Shown here piece after piece: positions 1-10,810 of a stretch of DNA of 64,000 nucleotides; the stretch's first letter is position 1; each line of letters opens with the position of its first letter. Origin of the DNA: Narthecium ossifragum (taxonomy: Eukaryota; Streptophyta; Magnoliopsida; Dioscoreales; Nartheciaceae). The translations under genes and the position numbers were made by a program. The notes under the pieces were generated by a model. The model ran no database searches and was not told where the DNA came from. It saw nothing but the letters and a program-made list of their open reading frames with translations. The stretch spans positions 5,776,283 through 5,840,282 of the forward strand of contig OY986974.1 in assembly GCA_963920575.1 (NCBI GenBank). The letters run 5' to 3'.

Positions 1-130
1 CCTGGTCTAGCCATTTAACCAAGTAAGCCCAAAGAAAAGTAAGCCCAAAGAAAAAGCCTAAAGGCTTCAGCCTTCTCAGTTCTCACGAATCGCGATGATG
101 CCCTAACCCCAAATACACCGCCGCCTCCTC

Positions 131-545
131 CTCTCCCTCTCTTCCAAGCTCTCCCTCCTCGACCTCGTCGCCGGCCGGCCTCCTTCCTCATCGCCGGTCG
201 GTCGCCCTCGTTGTCGTCCACCCGCGGCCCGCCCTCTTCTCCGTCCGCTCGCGCTACCGTCTGCCCTCCTTGTCGTCCGCCCGGGCTCTCCCTCTCTTCC
301 AAGCTCTCCCTCGTCAACGCCAACGCTGTTGGCCTCCTTCCTCGACCTCGTCTCCGGCCGCTCGCCCTCGTTGTCATCCGCCCGCGGCCCGCCCTCGTCT
401 CCGTCCGCTCGCGCTACCGTCCGCCCTCGTTGTCGTCCGCTCGGGCTCTCCCTCTATTCCAAGCTCTCCCCCTGACGAGAGCCCAACGCCAACGCCGCCG
501 GCCTCCTTCCTCGACCTCGTCGCTGGCCGGTCACCCTCGTTGTCC
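131..545. repeat. CT-rich tandem repeat, unit about 155-160 bp
   Basis: The phrase ctctccctct followed by cttccaagct starts at 131, 286 and 446, giving a unit of about 155-160 bp in nearly three copies. Each unit also holds the phrase cgctcgcgctaccgt. Long frames cross it on both strands, but they follow from the strand-biased composition and have no recognisable domain, so I do not call a gene. Confidence 0.75.
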
Positions 546-904
546 TCTGCCCGCGACACCATAACTGCTGTGCTGGTTGGTGCCCTCATCGCCGGTACTC
601 ATTGTGTCTATTGTCTTTCTGCCTCTTCTCATCTTTTCTCCGGCGACACCATAGCTCTCCCCCTCATCCTCTCTTTATACTGCGGATTGATCTTTTAATG
701 TTACCAACATATGGCTCATTAGTTGTTGAATCCAATATTTTTGGTTCTTCATGTTTGCTTATTCTTTCTCAATTTTACTTCCAGGTTTTCAATCTTTTGG
801 CATGCATAGCAAATGTAATATCAAATCTGTGCAGAACTCTTCAATTTGAGAGCTTGAAAGCTAATGATATTGTCATTGTGCATGAGTTGAGAGCCTGAGC
901 AACT
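546..904. other. No gene recognised
   Basis: T-rich sequence on the plus strand with short open frames only. I see no conserved domain and no repeat beyond the tail of the CT-rich array. Confidence 0.5.
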
Positions 905-1084
905 TTTTCGATTTGGTCCTGGAACCGAACTTTTTCGGTTCGGTCCTGGAACCGAAAAAGTTCGGTTCGGTTCGGTTCCCATGTAATTTCGATTCGGTTC
1001 GGTTCTGTAAAATCTGGACCGAAAAAAATTCGGTTCTTCGGTTCTGGACCGAGAACCGAACCGAGAACCGAATGCTCACCCCTA
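905..1084. mobile_element. hAT-type transposon end with GGTTCGG subterminal repeats
   Basis: About 170 bp of alternating cggttcgg and ccgaaccg words, able to fold on itself, end in tgctcacccct. This arrangement (GGTTCGG repeats closed by a TGCTCACCCCT end) is common in plant hAT elements. I could not find the opposite end in the window, so this is a terminal fragment or a heavily deleted copy. Confidence 0.55.
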
Positions 1085-1495
1085 CCAACAATTATTGGCT
1101 TGGATATCTTGGCCCACTAAATTAAGATCCGACGACCAGAAACAGTAACAAATCTATTATTATTTCAAGGTGGGGTTGTGGGATAAGTCTCACGCAACTC
1201 TTGTCATCATCCCTGGATCTTGTATTTCTTGAAGCAATCAAAGGACTTCAAAGTTTGAACCGTTCGATCAAGATATATATATATATAGAGAGCCCCCCCC
1301 CCGGAACAGTTACAATATAATAATCTTCTAACAATATAGCTAGAAGATCTACTAATCTTCTAAAATATCATGTCTTAGTATCTTTTAATAGATACTAATC
1401 AACCTTATAAGGAGCAATAACGGTTAACCTGTATTAATTCATATCCCCTAAGTTTTTTTATATATATTCTCTAAGTTTGTTTTATATAAAGCTGC
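1085..1495. other. AT-rich spacer, no gene seen
   Basis: Holds a short TA microsatellite and a run of C near 1290, followed by repeats of tcttctaat and cttataagg. The same words return at 1780-2110, so the block is probably part of an AT-rich repeat. I see no coding signal. Confidence 0.4.
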
Positions 1496-1775
1496 ATTAA
1501 TTCATATCAACCTAAGTTCTATTAATATTATCTTATGCAATATGCAAAGACTTATATTTATTTTATATACTCTAAGTTAGACTTATAATATTTTACATTT
1601 TATATTTTAATAGCTATGTTTTATGGTGGCAGTGAACAAAAAACTATGACCAACCTTCGAACCCTGGACCACATACGGGTCAACACAACCGTCTAACCAG
1701 ACAAACTACAGGGAGTTTGTTAAAATTTTATATTAGCAATAACTAAAAACTGTGTCAGGGGCACAGGTGAGTACT
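1496..1775. repeat. Dispersed repeat with tRNA-like A and B boxes; empty-site relative of the CACTA insertion
   Basis: This segment matches 56772-56836 joined to 62350-62520, the two flanks of the CACTA element, but has no CACTA between. Read on the minus strand, about 1670-1720 holds ctggttagacgg and, about 35 bases on, ccagggttcgaa. These resemble the internal A and B boxes of tRNA-derived SINEs. No poly(A) tail or target duplication was located, so the SINE reading is tentative. The dispersed-repeat reading is firm. Confidence 0.6.
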
Positions 1776-2500
1776 AGTCAACCTTATAAGGCGGAAAAAC
1801 GGTTATGCATAACCACCCCTTATAAGGTTGATTTAATTCATACAGTTATATATACTCTATAGGTATAGTATATTAATATAATATAATCAACATTATATAA
1901 TATTCATACTAATTCATTAATCAAATTTGATTTTTATAACCGAATCACCCATTAACTTGATGGTTACCCTGCCATGTGGCAGGGGGCCCACCTAGTATAT
2001 ATATATATTCTAATCTTCTAATATATCATACGAATTAGTATCTTCTAATAAATACTAATATATCTTCTAATCTTCTAATATATCATACGATTTAGTGTCT
2101 TCTAATAGATACTGTTAGAACAGATATATAATCATTGACCGGTCAAATGGTCAAAGTCAATAATTTTATTTATTTGAAAATTATCATAAATATATAATTG
2201 TGTGTCATGATTCACCAAGATTACAAGAATGCTTCATCTATGCTAATGTAACATACTTTTGATGATGGCTTTGAGTTAATGGATTATTATAAACTGAAGA
2301 AAGGCAACATCTTTAATTAATTGTATTTTTCATGATCTTTTCTGCCACTTTCTAACGCATGCCTTAGTTTCACGTGTCATCCAGAAACAAGGGACTTCAG
2401 GATGGAAACAATTGAAAGTCTCCGTGTTCATTTCTTGAGGTACACTCTCACTCACTTCTAATACTCCTTTTGATATGACCTTTTCTTTTGTTCTTCTTTG
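1776..2500. other. AT-rich intergenic sequence
   Basis: Repeats of tcttctaat and cttataagg continue to about 2110. The rest is unique-looking AT-rich sequence with no gene or element end that I can support. Confidence 0.4.
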
Positions 2501-2507
2501 GATATAG

Positions 2508-2565
2508 AATGAAGAGATAAATGACTTACTGGATCCAATTTAGAGAAAACTTCACGTAGATTATA
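2508..2565 (+). pseudogene. Possible kinesin motor-domain exon scrap
   Basis: After an acceptor-like atatag the plus strand reads NEEINDLLDPI, a stop, then RKLHV. That resembles the kinesin motor segment YNEEINDLL..RKLHV found in plant kinesin-7-like motors. Only about 17 residues support it and a stop lies inside, so this would be a gene fragment. Following frames (2613-2855) show nothing I recognise. Confidence 0.4.
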
Positions 2566-2904
2566 CTCCATTCTTTTCACAAAACCTTTTCAGATCCATC
2601 ATACGAGAGTTTATGTTCATGCTTTGTTTGTTTCTAATAATCACAATTTGTGTTCACTGGCACATACAAGATGATGCTGAGAATGATTTCTATACGAAGA
2701 ACCCGGTAAATGAATACATGACCTATGTGGAGGACATTATCCAAAAATTAGTGAATGTATTGTTGTTTGACACAGTAATTGGCATTTATAGAACTCGAGG
2801 ATGGTTGGATGGTTTCAATCTAAACCATTTTTTTGTTGATGCATGTTTTTTTTGACTCAAATTCATGTCATAGTGGCTCTTAAACAAAAAAAGTTGGTGC
2901 AACC

Positions 2905-3800
2905 TGTGAGGACCTGCACCTCTACTCCTGGGTCGACCGCTTGGGTCGAGCCTGTGGCTCGTTGTGGATCATAAGGGCAATTTGATAAATTGCACCTTGT
3001 TGGTTTGTTTCACACTCGTGGGTGTATACATTGATGTGTTTGTGTAAATGTTTGATTAGAACGATTAGGTGGACCCGAGATCGAAAGATCTGGGATTGGG
3101 CTGGTGTTCTAGCCCAAGTCTAGCTTTCTGCACTTGGAGGATCGATCCTTCCTTGCTAGGAGGATCGATCATTTAGTGATGATCGATCTTCCCTCGTGGA
3201 GGGATCGATTATTGATGCCAGGGAGTTGCGATCGTCATGAAGAATGATCGACCATTCAAAGTCAGTTCATTTGTCTATATAACGGACGCGACTTTCTTCT
3301 TTCTATCCTTTTGAAATCCGCGTTCTTGAGCTGAGATCTGGCGGGATTTGGAAGAGATTGAAGGTGATCGTTGGCTTGGCAGTTAGGATTGAAGCTGCTT
3401 TAGCTAGGTAGGGATTCCTACGTACTTGCTTTTCCGGTTTTGTGAGTTTTGAGTTGTTTGTGATTTGTTTTGCTTAGATATTGCTGTATGTTTGATAGTT
3501 TTTAGCATGCTTATTGGTTTTGGACTCGTGGTCCTTCGTACTACCAGATCCCAGAGTTTTGCGGGATTTGGTGGAGTTTTTTGGCGGTATTTTTCGTCGT
3601 CCGGTCGCCGGAGAACCCATCAGGATCGATCATTCTAGTGGAATGATCGATCTTCCTGGGTTGGTCATGCCTAGCCCGAGAAGGATCGATCATCTGGTTG
3701 GAGATGATCGATCATGTTCCTTGGCTGTCATGGGTGAGTCCTTGGTCACGAAGGTGATCGATCTTCCTGGAGGGAAGATCGATCCTTTGGCTTGGCGATC
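2905..3800 (+). mobile_element. LTR of the GATCGATC-hairpin family, cut by the assembly gap
   Basis: It starts TGTGAGGACCTGCACC and closely follows the complete solo LTR at 32140-34505: the same gggtcgacc block, a TATA-like tctatataac near 3276, then the ctaggtagggattcctac stretch near 3405. Paired GATCGATC inverted repeats lie at 3140-3210 and 3624-3784. The sequence runs into N at 3801 and unrelated sequence follows the gap, so the 3' end, target duplication and any internal region cannot be seen. Confidence 0.8.
3137..3784. repeat. GATCGATC inverted-repeat array (LTR at 2905)
   Basis: GATCGATC words start at 3140, 3163, 3181 and 3203 (last base changed), then in pairs 3624/3645, 3684/3706 and 3756/3777. 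The inner arms of each pair are complementary: CATTC with GAATG, CATCT with AGATG, TTCC with GGAA. Loops are about 4-6 nt. Confidence 0.85.
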
Positions 3801-4000
3801 NNNNNNNNNNNNNNNNNNNNNNNNNNNNNNNNNNNNNNNNNNNNNNNNNNNNNNNNNNNNNNNNNNNNNNNNNNNNNNNNNNNNNNNNNNNNNNNNNNNN
3901 NNNNNNNNNNNNNNNNNNNNNNNNNNNNNNNNNNNNNNNNNNNNNNNNNNNNNNNNNNNNNNNNNNNNNNNNNNNNNNNNNNNNNNNNNNNNNNNNNNNN
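3801..4000. other. Assembly gap of 200 N
   Basis: Exactly 200 unknown bases. Open frames crossing it are artefacts. Sequence from 4001 to about 4185 resembles neither the LTR on the left nor the LINE on the right. Confidence 0.99.
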
Positions 4001-4189
4001 ACAAACACGCATTTAATGCTCGAAAGTCTTCTCATGGGCTGACACCGCCGTACGCATTTAATGCTTTGGCAGGCGAGGGTAAAACTGGAACTTTACTGGC
4101 CGGTGGGTATGAGATTGCAAAAAAACATCACATGGGTATCAGATTGCCAAAACGAAACCTTAGGGGTATCATATGGCAAAAAATTCCCA

Positions 4190-5605
4190 CTGGCGTAGAA
4201 TCTATCGTGCGGCGCGGACTCTGCGAAGGGGTCTGCGATGGGTGCCTGGATCAAATAATCATGTTAGTGTTCTCTTGGACCGTTGATGTTCAGATTTTCC
4301 CTTAGCCTCCTCCCTTGCTATGTTCTCGTCTCTACTGCCACCGTATCTCTTGGTTTATGATCTTCTCGATAACTTCGGGGGTTGGAGGGAGGATCTTATT
4401 CAACTTTTATTTTCATTCGGCTTTGGCTGAAGCTGTGAGGGAGGTGAGGCTAGATCGAGACTCTGCCTGTGATAGGGCTCTGTGGTGCTTTTCTGGGAAT
4501 GGGATAATAACCGCTAAGGCGATTTACCAATGGTTAGATACAACTCATGGTTGCTGGGAAGGGGAGGCTGATAGTGTGGCTTGGCTCAACTGTTGGAAGG
4601 CGCCGATTGGTCCCCACATCAAGCTCTTTCTTTGGCGTCTCTTCCATGGAAATATCATCACTTCTGAAACGTTGTGGCGTTGGGGTAGTATTTCAAATCC
4701 CCTTTGCTCTCTCTGTAGTTTGGAGCCGAAATCTGTCCACCATCTTTTTTTCAGTTACCCTTATGTTCTGGAGGTGTGGCAATGGTGTGCCAAGGATGGA
4801 GGGATCCGGCCTCTGTCGATGATTGTTGGAGAGTCTTATCTGCGTCGGCGCGTTTCCGGCCTTGATGAATGCAAATCTGTTCTCGGGTACACCCTGTGGT
4901 GGATTTGGAAGGAAAGGAACACGTCTATCTTTGAAAACCGACGTCTTCCTGTAGATAAGTTGATTCGTCTCATCCTTCGTCAAGTTCATGAATTCTCTTT
5001 ATTCTATTCCATTCCTTCCCGTCTTCGTACTACTCAACCAACCGCGACCCCAATCCTACGATCTGATGCAGCGATGAGGTTTGGGATCATGGGTTTAGGA
5101 GCTGTTTTTTTCCCTAATGGTTTCTCTGCTACATATTTCTGGAGAGGATGTAGTCGGGTTCTCTCAGTTGTTGAAGCTGAATTATAGGCCATGGACGGTG
5201 GGTTGAGGAAAGCATGTAGACATGGAGTGCTACAGATCGTAATCGAATCAGATTCACTATTAAGAGTGGGTTATGCATCTAGTAGACTGGATTGGCCTCG
5301 TGATCTCTCCCCTATGCTTCTTTCTATTTGATGATTGGCATCGACTTTCCAATCAATCCGGTTCGTTCATATACCACGTGAGCTAAATATGGCGGCTGAT
5401 TGTCCGGCATCCTCAGCTTGGACCAGTCGCCCTGCTAGTGTTTGAGTTTCCCATGTTCTACTCTGTTTAGGGGTTTTGAATTGTTGGGTTTCCAGGTTGT
5501 TGCTATGTTTGTTCATGTTCCTTGGGTTTGCTGACTTTGTTTCGCCGATAAACCAGTTTTTGGTTGTAATCCCAACCCTCGGGCTTAACTAATAATAAAA
5601 AAAAT
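4190..5605 (+). mobile_element. 5'-truncated LINE: RT tail, zf-RVT and RNase H
   Basis: The plus strand encodes the 3' part of a plant L1-type ORF2. Near 4190-4260 a frame reads ARTLRRGLRW, typical of the region after the RT core. At 4590-4770 comes the zinc-binding zf-RVT module (KLFLWRLFHGNI, then CSLCSLEPKSVHHLF). From about 5050 an RNase H-like domain follows (RSDAAM, VVEAEL, HIPRELNMAAD). The main frame is open from 4315 to 5187, then broken by stops, and one shift separates it from the first segment. The copy ends at an A-rich tail near 5592-5604. The 5' two-thirds are missing, as usual for LINE insertions. Confidence 0.85.
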
Positions 5606-6074
5606 GTAGTTTGACAAAAGATTGTATTATACGTGATAGAACGTAAATACATACGGAATGGATTCGAAGAACACTCGGTAATCTCAATCTAATTCTCAGT
5701 CCCACAAACATTTTAGTTTAACGGCGTAGTGAGACTAAAATTAGAAGTTTAGAACTATCATTAAAGAAGTTGGTTTAAATAGCACATACCTTGATGTTTC
5801 TTAGACTCGTATCCAGCAACTGGTCTTTCCATTCGTACATTACTACAACCCAGGAAATATTCCTGTATGTGAAGTCAGGCACATCCCTTGCATCCATACA
5901 TTTTCTCTCGCCTCAGATCTCTGTTATTGGCAAAAACAACTTGCGAAACTTGAAAAGATAAATGATGTGTACAAGCATTATCAATAATGAAAAACTACAA
6001 CGAGAAGCATGTCTTTTGATTATAAAGGATAAAGCAAGAGCTACATTTGATGTCCGGATGCTTTATCATGAATA
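5606..6074 (-). other. Spacer with an exon-like block repeated at 12866-12950
   Basis: On the minus strand, about 5935-5789 looks like an exon: acceptor caataacag before it and donor gtatgt after it. About 85 bp of it, including the acceptor side, recur at 12866-12950. The frames are short and I do not recognise the protein. The pair flank the region holding the MITE and the long LINE. Confidence 0.4.
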
Positions 6075-6077
6075 TTA

Positions 6078-6872
6078 GGGGGTGTTTGGTTGGTGGAATC
6101 GTTTGATGCATGGGATCGTAGGATGCATGCATCGGACAGGAGATGCATTTGTTTGGTTGTCTTTTGACTCAGCCATATATATATAATGTTCACAACATTA
6201 TATGAATAATATATATAATATTTTAATATATATATATATTAAAATTTAACTTTATTTCATCATTATGTGAACTTTATATAAATAATATATTATATATATT
6301 AAAATATATTTAATAAAGTTATGTAAACATTAAAATTATGTGAACATTATTTTAATCTCAATAAAGTCATTATATTATTTTAATCTCAATAATATATATT
6401 ATTCATATAATGTTCACATAATGAAGCAATAAAGTTAAATTTTAATATATATATTAAGATATTATATATAATATTCATATAATGTTATATATATAATATT
6501 CATATAATACATATTAAAATTTTAATGTATATATATTAAAATTTAACATTGTTGCATCATTATGTGAACATTATATGAATAATATATATACATATTATTG
6601 ACATTAAAATAATATAATAGCTTTATTGAGATTAAAATAATGTTCACATAATTTTAATTGTCACATAACTTTATTGAATATATTTTAATATATTCACGGG
6701 ATGTATAGGAGATGCACCGCAGATGGGTGCATTGCATGAAACTGCCAATTTGGTCGTTTCATACAATACACGATTTGGCCTAAAAAATACATTGCATGAT
6801 GCATGCATTAGTTGATGCATGGTAAACCAAACACATGATCATGAATCAGGGTGATGCCAACCAAGCATACCC
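6078..6872. mobile_element. Tourist-like MITE (TTA target duplication) with AT-rich palindromic core
   Basis: The element begins GGGGGTGTTTGGTTGG, ends CCAACCAAGCATACCC and is flanked by TTA at 6075-6077 and 6873-6875, as expected for PIF/Harbinger elements. The core (about 6165-6690) is almost pure AT with inverted copies of tgttcacataat and ttaaaatttaac, probably a second hairpin MITE. It has no coding capacity. Confidence 0.8.
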
Positions 6873-8260
6873 TTAGTCAATGCAGAAAAGAACAATTAGA
6901 AGTCTTTTTATTTTATTTTTTAGCCAGAGGGCTGGGTAACCGAAAGGGAAAGAAAAGAGTACAAAATAATCAGAGGGAAAGAGAGTGCTAAAGCTACATG
7001 AGAGAATAGTCGGCAGGGCAAGCTAGGCGGATCACTGAGATTTGAGGGACCCAAGGATTCGCCTAGATTGAGCCTGCTAAAATGTTCGCTTGTGAGTTGA
7101 ACTCACGTGGAATATGTACAAAAAAACCCTTGAACTAGGAAGCCAATCCCCAAAGAGGTGACAAGATATTTATTAGTTATCATGGCCAGGCCATTCTTCT
7201 AGATGCATAACCGATACCGAGGAGGGAATCTGAGTCAAGGATCATGGCGTGTAACCCCTACACTTAGCTTCGGATAGCCCAACTTTCATGGTAAGTAGTT
7301 CTGCTTCAACAACGGAGGTGACGGTATGTCACACCCCGACTCAGAAAACCCATCCGAGCCGAGACGTGAGGGGAAACCTATACTATTCATCTCCAAATGG
7401 CGTGATTACACGGTAACTCTTGTTGTCCAACACCAAGTCGGCTGGCAACCATAAGGGCCGCGAGTCCAGCGGCTCCTCCACGGATGGCGGCGTCCGTACG
7501 GAGAACAGAGGAGGGGTCTGAGATGCCACGAAGAGGAGAGATCTTGGAGGGGATGTATGATATAGAGTATTCATTGACTTACCTGGATATGAGTCTTGCA
7601 AGCTTGTCCGCAAGGAGAGCCTGATCCGCATACAAAGTTTTGTTTCTATTCTCCCAAAGCCACTAAAGAGTGTATTCGAGCCAGGTTTTCTTCTCCGCAT
7701 AAACTGATCTTGGAGAAGAGGAGATGATGTTCCAGCACTCGTCAATGAAAGAAGGTTGTTGGTAGCTACGGAAGATGATGGCTAAGACATCCATGGAGTG
7801 TTGGCATGTGAAGACGAGATGGTTCAATGATTCAACATCGGCTTTGCATCGAACACATAAAGGGTTTGTTGCGCAACCAACGGAGAACATGAATTCGGAG
7901 GTAGATATCTTTTTGTGGAAGAAGCGCCATAGGAAGAATTTGACGTGCGGGCTGACAGGTGCTTTCAAGAGGTTCAACCATCCCACACTTCATTCCTCGC
8001 CATCCACATTGGACTAAGGTTGTTGGCAAGCTAGAGGTGGATGAAAGTCGTGGAGATCATGCCATTTGCTGCGAATGGCCAGACTGGTTTGTCACCAGTC
8101 CCTCCTTGGATCTGAATGCTTTGAATGGCAATTACTAGCTCCGGGTGGAAGTATGTGCGCATTAGTTCCTCTCACCATGCTCCGGACTCGTTCAACAGAT
8201 CAGCTACTCGGAGGTCGGTGGGGATGTCGCACGATAACAGGGAAGGAGAGATGGATAACC

Positions 8261-8980
8261 CAGGGCATGTGGGCTCCGTTCAGGATCCACCCGAGGGCCC
8301 CACCCAACACAATATTGTCCGCTTTTGGCTCACCGTAAAAATATGAGAAAACTTCCCAATAGGTCACCCATCCCGGGATCGCTTCAAGGCAAGCATGCTT
8401 AACCTTAGAGTTTTCTGACGGATCACTGCCATCAGGGCTTTAAAACGCGTTATGTCTTATAAGGGTTACTAATATACTTATTACCTACGTGGGTAGTCAT
8501 GGCTTTAAAACGTGTTGTGTCTTATAAGGGTTACTATTATATTTATTATGTACGTTGAGTTGCTTACCCGGTTACCTGGCTCGGCCACATGCCCTCCAGG
8601 CGAACACCGATACCCAGATACCCCGAGTCTCACAACCCAACCCCCTTGAGGCCCAGGAAACCTACAACCTTCTCTGATACCATCTGTAACGACCCCCGCT
8701 GTCCGGGGCGCCCAGGGCCCAGCCGAGGGCCCCACCCGACACAATATTGTTCGTTTTTGCCTCACGATAGAAAGGGTCACCCATCCTGGGATCACTCCAA
8801 GGCAAGCATAGTTAACCTTGGAGTTTTCTGACGGATCACTGTCATCACGGCTTTAAAACGCGTTGTCTTATAAGGGTTACTAATATACTTACAATCTACA
8901 TGGGCTTGCTTACCCAGTTACCTGGCTCGGCCACATGCCCTCCAGGCGAACACCGATACAAATGTATCCCGGGTCTCACA
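8261..8980 (-). mobile_element. Cassandra-type TRIM inside the LINE
   Basis: Two LTR-like copies (about 8261-8634 and 8685-8980) flank a 50-bp centre. Next to the second LTR the plus strand reads ctctgatacca, the complement of the tRNA-iMet primer site TGGTATCAGAG, so the element points to minus. The LTRs hold 5S-like words on minus (gttaagc, gggtgacc). The left copy lacks its outer ~30 bp and carries an internal ~65-bp duplication (two copies of the gctttaaaacg...gggttacta block, 8429 and 8502). It interrupts LINE coding sequence, and about 45 bp of LINE seem lost at the junction. I found no clean 5-bp target duplication. Confidence 0.8.
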
Positions 8981-9307
8981 AGGTCAAACCTTCTCGAAGC
9001 TTCCTTGCTGCATGGCAGATGCGACGCCAATGATTGGAACAACATCTTGGGGCGTTTTCGGGAGGGAGGTTGCCTTCCCATCGGTACTTGGATCTTGTGA
9101 TTTTGGCCCACATGGATTCTGGAGTGAGAATGAGATTGGATGCACGTCTGACGCGAAGTAAGTCTTGCCAAATGTCAAGACGTCACAATCCGAGTCCTCT
9201 GGCTTCTAAAGGTGAGCAAACAACCTCTCATGCTACCCGCCCAGTTTTCTTTCTTTTCCACATAAAGGTCATGCAAATGAAGTCAAGGTCATTTACAACA
9301 TACTTGG

Positions 9308-10810
9308 TAGGGGTGGCAATCCGGGTCGTGACCCGCGAACCCGACCCGAAATAAACGGGTTTGGGTTGGGTATAATCGGGTTCGGGTCATAATAAATGGG
9401 TCGGGTCGGGTTGACCCGCGGGTTAGACGGGTCAACCCATCAACCCGTCTAATTTAAGCTCCGCGCCTCAGCGTAACCCTTTCTCTCCCCCTCACGATCT
9501 CAACTCTCAAGCTCTCATGCCTCAGCCCCCCGATGTCACGATCTCCCCCTCACGATCTCAACTCCTCGCGCTCCGAATCCATTCGTCGTCGGCTCCATCC
9601 TCCGGTGGCCCTTCGGCCTCAACCCCCTCTACAGCAGCGCCAACCTCACCACCACATGCGTGAACGACACCGTCGTTGTTGCGCCCCGGCCCGGAAGACC
9701 CACCCGGACCGGGACACGAGGGGAAAAAATCTACATCTACTATCAGCAACTGGCGAAAACGGTTACAACAAATAGTCTGAGGACAGAAGTAAATCTAACA
9801 ACTCCTGTTATTACAAAACTGTACATAAAACAGAGTTACACTAAATTTACATAAACCAGTCCTCAAGTACAAAAGATGTATAAAACTCAAAAAGAAGTTA
9901 CATCATCAGTAGTCTCCTGAAACGCACAACGGAAACCATCCTGGCCCTCAAACATGCCCTGACGTCGACGCGCCACCGCAGGACGAGCAACTGGGGCCCA
10001 CCGCAGGAGAGCTGGTACCTGCACCTGCAAACGCCGCCCGGGTAGGAGTGAGCACAAAGCATGTGCTACAACCTCCTCCAGCCCCTCGTGGCTCGACACC
10101 GCCGCCTACTCCTGCCGCACCATGCCCTCTGGTCGCGATCTCATTGCCCCCCTGTCGTAATCTCCCCTCCGATCTCACCCCCCCTGTCGCGATCTCCCCT
10201 CCGATCTCATCCCCCCAGTCGTGATCCCCTCCGATCTCATCTCCCCCCCTGTCGCGATCTCCCCTCCCAATCTCATATCCCCTTGTTGCGATCTCATCTC
10301 CCCCTCTGTTGTGATCTCCCCTCGCGGTCTCATCTCCCCTTGTCACGATCTCCCCATGTCAGCGACGGCCGGGGTCTTGGGAGGAGTCATGCAAGGAGGC
10401 CGGCCGGAGGTGCCAGATCTGGGTGGTGAGAGCTCCCACTCCTTCCCGTCATCGTCCTCGACCTCCCCGAGGTCACCTCAGCGCCGACGAGCCTCACCAA
10501 CCACAACCGCGAGCCCCACCGCCATCCCAACTACCCCCCATCTCCGGCCAGATTCGGCCGCTGAGGGCTGCATCCTCTTCTCCCTCCTCTCATGTATTGT
10601 GGTGGGTCAACCCGACCCGACCCGTCTAACATGTTTAATAAATGAGTTAGACGGGTCGGGTTGGGTTGACCCGTTTATAAATGGGTCGGGTTCTGGTTGA
10701 TAAACCTGATCCGTTTATTAAACGGGTCAGGTTCGGGTTTGGCCTTTGTTAAACGGGTCATTACCCGACCCAACCCAAACCCGACCCGCGAACCCAAATT
10801 GCCACCCCTA
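9308..10810. mobile_element. hAT-like non-autonomous element with 8-bp target duplication
   Basis: The ends taggggtggcaat and attgccaccccta are inverted repeats, flanked by atacttgg (9300-9307) and atacttgc (10811-10818), an 8-bp duplication with one mismatch as hAT elements make. Subterminal regions are packed with GGGTCGGG/CCCGACCC words. No transposase is present. The cargo is a coding-like GC-rich stretch (9560-9680, not identified), about 380 bp resembling the start of the LTR at 26627 (9677-10055), and a minisatellite. It split the LINE: RT sequence continues on both sides. Confidence 0.85.
10125..10365. repeat. Minisatellite within the hAT-like element
   Basis: About eight imperfect copies, roughly 25-32 bp each, of a unit like gtcgcgatctcccctccgat. 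The open frames across it are low-complexity artefacts. Confidence 0.75.

Noticed and set aside
15..698. Long overlapping frames on both strands at the left end
   Set aside because: They arise from a CT-rich tandem repeat; no domain and repeated peptide patterns in several frames.
1675..1725. A true tRNA gene on minus
   Set aside because: Only A- and B-box-like words are present; no acceptor stem or cloverleaf can be drawn.
3137..3784. The GATCGATC array as a CRISPR or prokaryotic iteron array
   Set aside because: The setting is plant LTR retrotransposon sequence, the repeats are palindromic word pairs and not unit-spacer arrays, and no cas or replication gene is near.
3690..4305. Frames spanning the N run
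   Set aside because: They are open only because N codes for no stop; they join unrelated sequences.
7327..7380. A further solo LTR starting TGTCACACCCCGAC inside the LINE RNase H region
   Set aside because: Only about 50 bp resemble the LTR tip at 29309; no matching end or target duplication was found.
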